Assembly: GCF_019249215.1 (NCBI RefSeq)
Contig: NZ_JAESDI010000001.1
Location: 314,728 to 378,727, forward strand
Direction: 5' to 3'
From: Alteromonas lipotrueae
GTDB lineage: Bacteria; Pseudomonadota; Gammaproteobacteria; Enterobacterales; Alteromonadaceae
Length of the DNA: 64,000 bases
Shown here: positions 58,769 to 64,000 of the stretch, one piece after another
How the letters are laid out: each line of letters begins with the position of its first letter
Position numbering within the stretch: the first letter of the stretch is position 1
The notes under the pieces: model-generated
Seen by the model: the letters and a program-made list of their open reading frames with translations, nothing else
The model's database searches: none
Told to the model about the DNA's origin: nothing
Position numbers and translations under genes: made by a program

Positions 58769-59587
58769 ATGAGCAATATCTTAGAAATTGATCTTGATAA
58801 TAAAATGGAAATTACTATAAGCAATGAAAATCCTGTATCACTTAAGGATCTTTCGTTATCTTTGTTATCGTTTAACCACCAATTCCACAAGTTTGTTGAA
58901 GGCGAAACAGATAAAGAAACCGATATTGGCTCAGAACTCCTGATTAAGGAGGTTCGAAAGGGGTCAATAGTAATAGAGTTAGTCTCGCAGGCAGCGCCAA
59001 TAGTGCCTTTGCTTTGGGAAAGTGGGACGCTATCGCAGTGGTCAACTGTTGTTCAGGGTGTATGTAACTGGCTTCTAGGGAAATTAGACTCCCCTCCTAA
59101 AACGGTGACCAAACAAGATCTTCAAGAGTGGAATAAATTTGTTGAGCCTGTGGCGAAAGATCACGGGTCGCAAATGAATATTAATGTTTCTGACGGTGGA
59201 GCCGTTATCAACAACTTTACTATTAACTCTACAGAAGCTAATGCCATTCAAAATGAAATTTCTAAAAAGATAGAACAGCTTGATTCACCTGAAGATCACA
59301 TACATCGGCGAAAGGTTATGTATTGGTATCAGGCGAAGTTCGATCCAAGCTCTGAAACGGGAAATCGAGCAATTATCGACGATCTTTCTAGCAAGAGCAT
59401 GAAAGTCATTTTTGAAAATAACGCGGTAAAAGAAGCAATGTTGCATCCGCCAGAACACTTTAAAAAACAGTGGCACGAACTGGCTTATGTTGTAGATGTA
59501 GAAGTTGAAACTGTAAGAAATATTCCGAAAATGTATAAGGTTTTACAGTATTACCCTGAATATACATTTGATCCAGATGCGGAATAA
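58769..59587 (+). CDS. Unknown protein, first gene of the cassette-like cluster
   Basis: 272 aa, soluble, acidic, with AAAGGAAG before the ATG. The N-terminal part (about 12-105) has a beta-rich segment followed by LIKEVRKGSIVIELVSQAAP and a hydrophobic stretch to LLGK. The middle (135-152) is a G/N-rich turn, and the C-terminal half (155-272) is helical, then beta. No catalytic motif is seen. The GSIVIELV pattern recalls N-terminal domains of some conflict-system proteins, but I cannot assign a family. The stop is 2 nt before an attC-like site, as for an integron cassette gene. Confidence 0.75.
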   Translation: MSNILEIDLDNKMEITISNENPVSLKDLSLSLLSFNHQFHKFVEGETDKETDIGSELLIKEVRKGSIVIELVSQAAPIVPLLWESGTLSQWSTVVQGVCNWLLGKLDSPPKTVTKQDLQEWNKFVEPVAKDHGSQMNINVSDGGAVINNFTINSTEANAIQNEISKKIEQLDSPEDHIHRRKVMYWYQAKFDPSSETGNRAIIDDLSSKSMKVIFENNAVKEAMLHPPEHFKKQWHELAYVVDVEVETVRNIPKMYKVLQYYPEYTFDPDAE

Positions 59588-59589
59588 AC

Positions 59590-59707
59590 CTTCAACATAC
59601 GGCTCCACGCAGACGCCCAAATCTAAGCGCTTTTTGTTGGTTTCGCTACGCTACACTTTACCGCAAAAACCTCTCCGGCTTGGGCGCTGGTGAGCCGAGC
59701 GTTAGGT
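59590..59707. repeat. attC-like recombination site 1
   Basis: 118-bp imperfect palindrome between two same-strand genes. The 3' core GTTAGGT (59701-59707) fits the integron consensus GTTRRRY. The 5' partner is CTTCAAC, set in AAACCTTCAAC against AAACCTAAC on the opposite strand. Inner arms CGGCTC / GAGCCG and CGCCCAA / TTGGGCG pair exactly. The next ATG is 16 nt past the core. Confidence 0.78.
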
Positions 59708-59723
59708 TTCAAAAGGAATTTTT

Positions 59724-60461
59724 ATGCACTTTAATGGAGATTTTCATAAGTTTAAGTGTCTACAAGACTTCATAGCTTATAAATCAATGCACAATCTAGT
59801 ATCTAATACGTCAGCAATAAAAGCTTACTTCGAGTCAATGACATTGCACTCTACGGGAGAGCACTCACTTGAAGAGCATACTCGAAAATACTTATCGGAC
59901 TCGATTAAGGAAGATATAGAAAGTTCGATAAATCATTTCGCTGGACTAACTATCATTGGCTTGTGTACCTGTTTTGAAGTTGCGGCCAAAGATTTCTTCA
60001 AGGCGTTTTTTTTTACAAAACCTAAAAGCATGCACGACTATCTCGAGCACAAGACAATGCAAGGTAGCGTTGCATTTGATGATATTACGAACTCAGACTC
60101 CTTAAACGATCTTCTTGCGGTTCTAACTGATCGCGCTGCAAGTAAGGCAACTAAAGGGCACTTCAGCGAAGTAATGAGGCGAGTATCTAAAGTCAGTAAA
60201 TCTCAACTCGATAAAGAAGTATCTAAAAGCCTTGATCAGCTACAAAAGTTAAGGAATAAAATTGCTCATGAGAAACATAATCAGAACTGGGATGTACCTA
60301 GACTAGAAAAATTTGAAAACGTCGTAGGCAAAGGGATAGAGGAATTGTGCAAAGCCGCTAGTTCTAACGACGTTCCAGGTAGTTACACGTGTATAAACCC
60401 ACCAACTCTATATGTAGATGATGAGGGTGACGTTAGCATGTTAATCAATATTGAAACCTAG
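59724..60461 (+). CDS. HEPN-like protein (candidate RNase/toxin-type), cassette gene 2
   Basis: 245 aa, almost wholly helical. The key feature is LRNKIAHEKH, where R177-x4-H182 is the Rx4-6H motif of HEPN ribonucleases. It follows two long helices (58-100, with LTIIGLCTCFEVAAKDFF) that would form the HEPN bundle. The last 30 residues form a separate small tail. HEPN proteins act in toxin-antitoxin, abortive infection and RNA processing; no antitoxin nucleotidyltransferase is adjacent, so the role is open. Ribosome site AAAAGGAAT. The stop codon is inside the 5' core of the next attC-like site. Confidence 0.78.
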   Translation: MHFNGDFHKFKCLQDFIAYKSMHNLVSNTSAIKAYFESMTLHSTGEHSLEEHTRKYLSDSIKEDIESSINHFAGLTIIGLCTCFEVAAKDFFKAFFFTKPKSMHDYLEHKTMQGSVAFDDITNSDSLNDLLAVLTDRAASKATKGHFSEVMRRVSKVSKSQLDKEVSKSLDQLQKLRNKIAHEKHNQNWDVPRLEKFENVVGKGIEELCKAASSNDVPGSYTCINPPTLYVDDEGDVSMLINIET

Positions 60462-60564
60462 CAAAGCGCCTAAGCCACCCCCCTTCGGTCGCTGAGACAC
60501 CTATACGCGGGCCCGCTTCGCCATTATGCCCCACGCATCTTCGCCCCTTAACTTAACGTTATGT
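60456..60564. repeat. attC-like recombination site 2
   Basis: 109 bp between cassette genes 2 and 3. The 5' core ACCTAGC contains the TAG stop of the upstream gene. The 3' core GTTATGT is preceded by AAC, a form common in Vibrio-type attC sites. Internal pairing is weaker than in site 1 (CTAAG against CTTAA). The next ATG is 21 nt downstream. Confidence 0.6.
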
Positions 60565-60585
60565 ATTTAGAGATATTGAGGAACT

Positions 60586-61527
60586 ATGAAGGAATTTCTG
60601 TCCTGGTTAAAAGATAACCTTTCGCATATGTTTGCGTTAGTGGGTATTTTGCTGACCATCTATTTTTCGATCTTTTATGTTCCGCAATATTCGGAAGATA
60701 TAAGGCTCAAAAGAATAGAGGGAATTAATAGCGAACTGATTAGTACAATTCAAGAGCTTGCTTATAATAAGCACAAAATTGATTCGCATGATATTGAAAC
60801 GCTCATCGAAGGCAAAGAGTTGCGTGATAATATCGAATACCCTTATACAGTAGATGAACTTCTAGTTCAGGTACAGGAGACTTTCTTATCTAACAGATTC
60901 ATTCCTTTGGAATCCCGCAAGGACCTTGTAGAAGCTATTGACACTGTTAGGGAATCGATAGAGCCAGCAGTTCCTGTAGAGGGGGAAAAAGATGAGCCCA
61001 CAAATTTCAAGTGGCTATCTTTATTTGCAGCTGGCATGGGTCTAGTTGTTTCTATGTTCGGGTCCTTTAGCCTTTATTCAAGTGCTAAGAAGCAAAGAGA
61101 AGAAGAAGTAGACGAGAGAGTTGTTGCACAAAAAGAAGTATTCCAGCATCGCATAAAAAGAGCATTTGCCCTCGAGGAGTTTGTAGGGAAGAAACTTGAA
61201 TCCATATATGGTTCAGAGAATATTGAAAGCGAAATCCAAACTGATATTGGTGTAGATTACTTAGTAAGAGAAGATGGAAGACCGAAATTTGGGGTTGAAG
61301 TGAAATTCACAGATACAGACTTGATTCCGCTGCGAACAATTAATCAAGTTGGAAAGATTGCGAAGGACTTTGGATATCCAGTGGTTCTGGTAACAAACGC
61401 AGCTCTTACCAAAAATGCTAGATCCAGATTTGAAAAAATCAGTAACGAAATTAAAAACTCAAACATATTTCTAATCTCTGTTGATGAAATCCACAATATT
61501 TCAGAAATTATGAAAAGAAATGCATAA
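60586..61527 (+). CDS. Membrane protein with C-terminal PD-(D/E)XK-like nuclease domain, cassette gene 3
   Basis: 313 aa. TM1 at about 13-33, a charged region (35-140) on one side, TM2 at about 144-165, then a basic coiled coil (168-205). The C-terminal domain (205-305) has D224 in GVDYLV, E238-x-K240 in FGVEVKF and Q254 in NQVGKI, the order D...ExK...Q of the restriction-endonuclease fold. Both termini are probably cytoplasmic. A membrane-tethered nuclease suggests defence against incoming DNA, but this is inference. The TAA stop lies within the 5' core of the next attC-like site; AGGAAC precedes the ATG. Confidence 0.8.
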   Translation: MKEFLSWLKDNLSHMFALVGILLTIYFSIFYVPQYSEDIRLKRIEGINSELISTIQELAYNKHKIDSHDIETLIEGKELRDNIEYPYTVDELLVQVQETFLSNRFIPLESRKDLVEAIDTVRESIEPAVPVEGEKDEPTNFKWLSLFAAGMGLVVSMFGSFSLYSSAKKQREEEVDERVVAQKEVFQHRIKRAFALEEFVGKKLESIYGSENIESEIQTDIGVDYLVREDGRPKFGVEVKFTDTDLIPLRTINQVGKIAKDFGYPVVLVTNAALTKNARSRFEKISNEIKNSNIFLISVDEIHNISEIMKRNA

Positions 61528-61638
61528 CAAAGCATTGCAGCGGACGAGCCGCTGAATGCGGGCATTGACCGTCTGCTGTTTGTCTTAAGCGGAATTCTAT
61601 CGCTGCTTCGCCAAGCGACCGCTTGCAGCCCGTCAACT
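61522..61638. repeat. Degenerate attC-like site 3 (cluster end)
   Basis: Begins GCATAACAAAGCATTGCAGCGG, typical of the 5' half of many attC sites (given as 61522-61543), and contains the stop codon of cassette gene 3. The 3' side shows CCGCTTGCA, partly complementary to the 5' arm, but ends in GTCAACT, two mismatches from GTTRRRY. Length by this reading is 117 bp, close to site 1. Probably a decayed last site. Confidence 0.45.
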
Positions 61639-61895
61639 CAATTGGGAGCGAGGGGGAACTTAGCATACAAAGTGATCGTTGAAAAAATTCAACCTCGATG
61701 TCCACTGTTTGCATAGATGCATCGGTCAGTATTGAGCGTAAGACATGCCTTTAAAAGGCCTGCGCTTATATACTTTGATGATAAATCTAACTTTGTTAGA
61801 TGCACGTAGCAATATTTGCTTGAGCCGGAGTGATTTAGGTAAAAATACCGAACGCATAATGGAGTTATTGATAAAGAGCTTAAACGTAAAACTAA
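61639..61895. other. Gene-free stretch after the cassette cluster
   Basis: Together with the degenerate site this makes about 370 nt without a gene. A small hairpin GTTGAA-AAAA-TTCAAC lies at 61678-61693. Short frames on the minus strand lack ribosome sites and are not accepted. Confidence 0.4.
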
Positions 61896-61923
61896 GTTGG
61901 CTACCAAGTTTTTAGTAGCCAAC
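61896..61923 (-). terminator. Possible terminator of the endonuclease gene
   Basis: GTTGGCTAC and GTAGCCAAC form a perfect 9-bp stem with a 10-nt loop, 37 nt past the stop codon. The T-rich run after it (TTAGTTTT) is imperfect. Confidence 0.55.
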
Positions 61924-61959
61924 ACCAACATTAGAGTTATATAAAAGCCTTAATGGGTT

Positions 61960-63351
61960 TTAGAAGGACTGATTATTATTGACAGAGTCGGCGGTACTGC
62001 TTGCTGGGGATTGCCAGCTAAAGTCATCATAACTTTGTCCTGAACCAGATAATTGGAGTGAGTAGCCTACACTAGTAGAGCCGGTTTCTGATACACCAAT
62101 ATCCGTTGATGTAAGACCATTCGCTACGCCGCTAGTGGCGGTTAGCGTGCCTTCGTAGCTTAAGAATTGGATTACGCTGCCTGTGTCATCAATTAACGCC
62201 AAACCATCTGATGCGCCATTTTGTAAACCGCTGATATAAAATGCGACTGTACCAAAACCGCTATCTTGATTGCTAATGGTGCCGGATAAGGAAGTGGTTT
62301 TATAAGCACTGCCACCGTTACCATTGTACGCCACTATGCTCCAACCTGATAAATTTGTTCCTGAAGTACCAGCGATTTCAACTAATTCATTTTGGTCTGA
62401 GCCTGAGTTGTCGTAGTGTATTTCGTTAATCCATACATCGGTTGAGCCTGAACTACTGCCAGATGAACCGGAGCAATTACTTTCAAACACGCAGGTAACA
62501 TATTCAGGGTAATCAACAAATGGGTTTCGATTTCCTTGGTTTTCATAAACAGCTTCGTTGTGACGACGCTCGAAATCATCGACTGGGTCATCTTCATGCC
62601 ATTGCAGCAACGTCGATTTGAGTCCCATGTAGGCAACGGTTAAATTGTCTCCCGTGTTTGAGTTAGCGATCAACCCTCGGTCATCGGTTAAAATCAAGTC
62701 TGGTTCGGAAGCCCCCGTGTCACCATGCGTCCCTCCTTCGTAGCGCACTGCTAAATACATTAACGCCCTAGCAGTGTCGCCTTTTCTTTCACTCCATGTC
62801 TGCCAGCTACCTGTGGCACCTGAGCCAGTGGTCCAATTCGATTCTGTACTACTACCACCTCTGCCATTGGTAGATGTGGTTACTTTTTCAGAGCAACTAG
62901 AATCACAGTCGGCATAAGGCTTATTACTACGACTTGAATTGTAACCACTATTTGCTAAAAATAGGTGATGGGCATCTGTGTAAGGGTAGTTACTTGAGCC
63001 ATCATCTGGAAAGCCGTATGACTTAGGCCAGGTGTGCTCACGGTTGTAATTGCTGTTACCGCCCCCTTCTTTGCTATAACTTTCGTTTTTATAGATATCA
63101 ATTATGTTACTTGAATTGCTTGGATCTTCATCTGCCTCCTCCAGTATGTCCCAGGTATCCGTTGCAGATGAAGTGTAAGGAAATCTTTGATGGTCATCTA
63201 TAATGGCATGTAGCGAATCTCGTAGTGTATCAGCATTAGAGGTATCTACTGAGTCGTAGTACCCACTGGGTATGGCTGCACTTGCGAAATTAGCCGAAAT
63301 TAGCATAAATAACGCCACGCCAGCTTTATATATTTTTGCACTTTTTAACAT
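61960..63351 (-). CDS. Secreted endonuclease I with lamin-tail-like C-terminal domain
   Basis: 463 aa. Signal peptide (1-25, cleavage after ASA). Endonuclease I domain (about 30-285) with the active-site block NREHTWPKSYG (N103 to G113, His 106) and the further conserved DAHHLFLANSGYNSSRSN. Four Cys in the mature protein may form disulfides. A Ser/Gly linker (about 290-302) leads to a domain (about 303-420) with VWINEIHYDNSG, NELVEIAGTSG and LSGWSIVAYNG, the pattern of the bacterial lamin-tail domain. Likely an extracellular or cell-surface DNase/RNase used in nutrient scavenging or biofilm DNA turnover. Encoded alone. Confidence 0.93.
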   Translation of the reverse strand: MLKSAKIYKAGVALFMLISANFASAAIPSGYYDSVDTSNADTLRDSLHAIIDDHQRFPYTSSATDTWDILEEADEDPSNSSNIIDIYKNESYSKEGGGNSNYNREHTWPKSYGFPDDGSSNYPYTDAHHLFLANSGYNSSRSNKPYADCDSSCSEKVTTSTNGRGGSSTESNWTTGSGATGSWQTWSERKGDTARALMYLAVRYEGGTHGDTGASEPDLILTDDRGLIANSNTGDNLTVAYMGLKSTLLQWHEDDPVDDFERRHNEAVYENQGNRNPFVDYPEYVTCVFESNCSGSSGSSSGSTDVWINEIHYDNSGSDQNELVEIAGTSGTNLSGWSIVAYNGNGGSAYKTTSLSGTISNQDSGFGTVAFYISGLQNGASDGLALIDDTGSVIQFLSYEGTLTATSGVANGLTSTDIGVSETGSTSVGYSLQLSGSGQSYDDFSWQSPASSTADSVNNNQSF

Positions 63352-64000
63352 TGCTTATCCTTCTTTTTATTGTTGTGAGAAAGCGGTAAAAATAGTGAAG
63401 TGATATGTCCATCTAGTGAATAAGTCCTTTTTTATGTTTACTATTTTTAAAAGGCTGTTCAATAAATCACCATGTATTCTTGAATAATAATTCAACGAAA
63501 ACAATAGCAATGTACAAAATAAAAGCTATTTATGCGTAAATAAAAAATAATGATTCGTATATATATCCCGAATACAGAGGGGGGCAGGTAAAGTAAATGT
63601 ACAAAAATCGCTTTATATTACCGTTTCATTAGAAATATGGTGCGCTTTGAACAGGACAGCGAAATATCGACTTATCGAATTGGTGCACATTTTTTTATGA
63701 TTAATGAGAGGTAACGGAGATGCGGATTAAACAACGTGGTAAGTTTGAAAATGGAACCTACCACCTATTTCAGGTAATTAGCGGCCTTAGTGTTGTTGAG
63801 AATTGAAGAAGAAAAGCATTTAACATAAATGCCGTTACACGCACTCAGTTAGCCCCCCTCTTTTTTGTCTCAATATTGCATGTTTGTATGCATTTTTGAG
63901 CCTTTTGCCATGCAAGCGAAGCGAACCTGGTAAAAGGTTACTGCAAATTTATAATGGCATATTATTAGAGAAAAGAAGTGGCTTAAGCTTAAATTTACTT
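63352..64000. other. Right-end intergenic DNA
   Basis: 649 nt, A/T-rich, including the endonuclease promoter region. A 28-codon frame, ATG 63720 to TGA 63806, begins MRIKQRGKFENGTYHLFQ with AGAGG and GGAG upstream; it may be a gene fragment but is too short to support. No RNA gene, terminator or mobile element was recognised. Confidence 0.4.

Noticed and set aside
63720-63806. 28-codon ORF with a possible ribosome site, N-terminus slightly like some small transposases
   Set aside because: Too short, and the resemblance rests on a few residues; mentioned only in the description of the right-end DNA.

Overview
The window looks like chromosomal DNA of a marine, polarly flagellated gammaproteobacterium of the Alteromonas type. 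The evidence is the gene order (lateral flg block with cheV/cheR, FlgP and FlgT; the rpsB-tsf-pyrH-frr-uppS-cdsA-dxr-rseP-bamA-skp-fabZ-lpxA-lpxB-rnhB-dnaE-accA-tilS cluster), moderate G+C, and protein lengths close to those of E. coli and Vibrio. The genus is inferred from general likeness only.

Layout. (1) 1-15.7 kb is flagellar. The minus strand carries flgBCDE and flgFGHIJKL as two units, separated by a terminator and each preceded by a good sigma-54 promoter, with cheV-cheR upstream. The plus strand carries flgA, then flgM-flgN behind a near-perfect sigma-28 promoter, then divergent flgP and flgT. (2) 15.8-28.8 kb is mixed housekeeping: tRNA-Arg(CCU), a GluR0-like ligand-gated potassium channel, an Smr protein, purL, mltF, a tiny very basic ORF overlapping tadA, a PspB-like small membrane protein, a KefB/KefC-type antiporter and a GGDEF protein. 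(3) 28.8-48.6 kb is the conserved translation/envelope cluster on the minus strand. lpxD is missing from its usual place between skp and fabZ, where a terminator stands instead. (4) 48.6-53.5 kb is map, glnD and dapD on the plus strand. (5) 53.5-56.7 kb is yqcA-truC-yqcC facing DUF3549 and DUF3301 genes.

Two non-routine regions follow. 56.8-57.5 kb encodes, on the minus strand, an approximately 675-nt RNA with about 48 GGA motifs, many in hairpin loops, ending in a rho-independent terminator. It is preceded by a palindrome matching the GacA/UvrY activator site and lies next to yqcC. I read this as an exceptionally large CsrB-type CsrA sponge RNA. 58.6-61.6 kb carries three plus-strand genes separated by attC-like imperfect palindromes, with stop codons in or beside the 5' core and the next starts 16-21 nt after the 3' core. 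This is integron cassette architecture with no integrase in view (a CALIN-type cluster). The cassettes encode an unknown protein, a HEPN-type protein with an Rx4H motif, and a two-TM protein with a PD-(D/E)XK-like nuclease domain. The window ends with a secreted endonuclease I carrying a lamin-tail-like domain.

All functional calls come from reading the translated sequence and from knowledge of the families. No database search was possible, and counts and lengths were made by hand.
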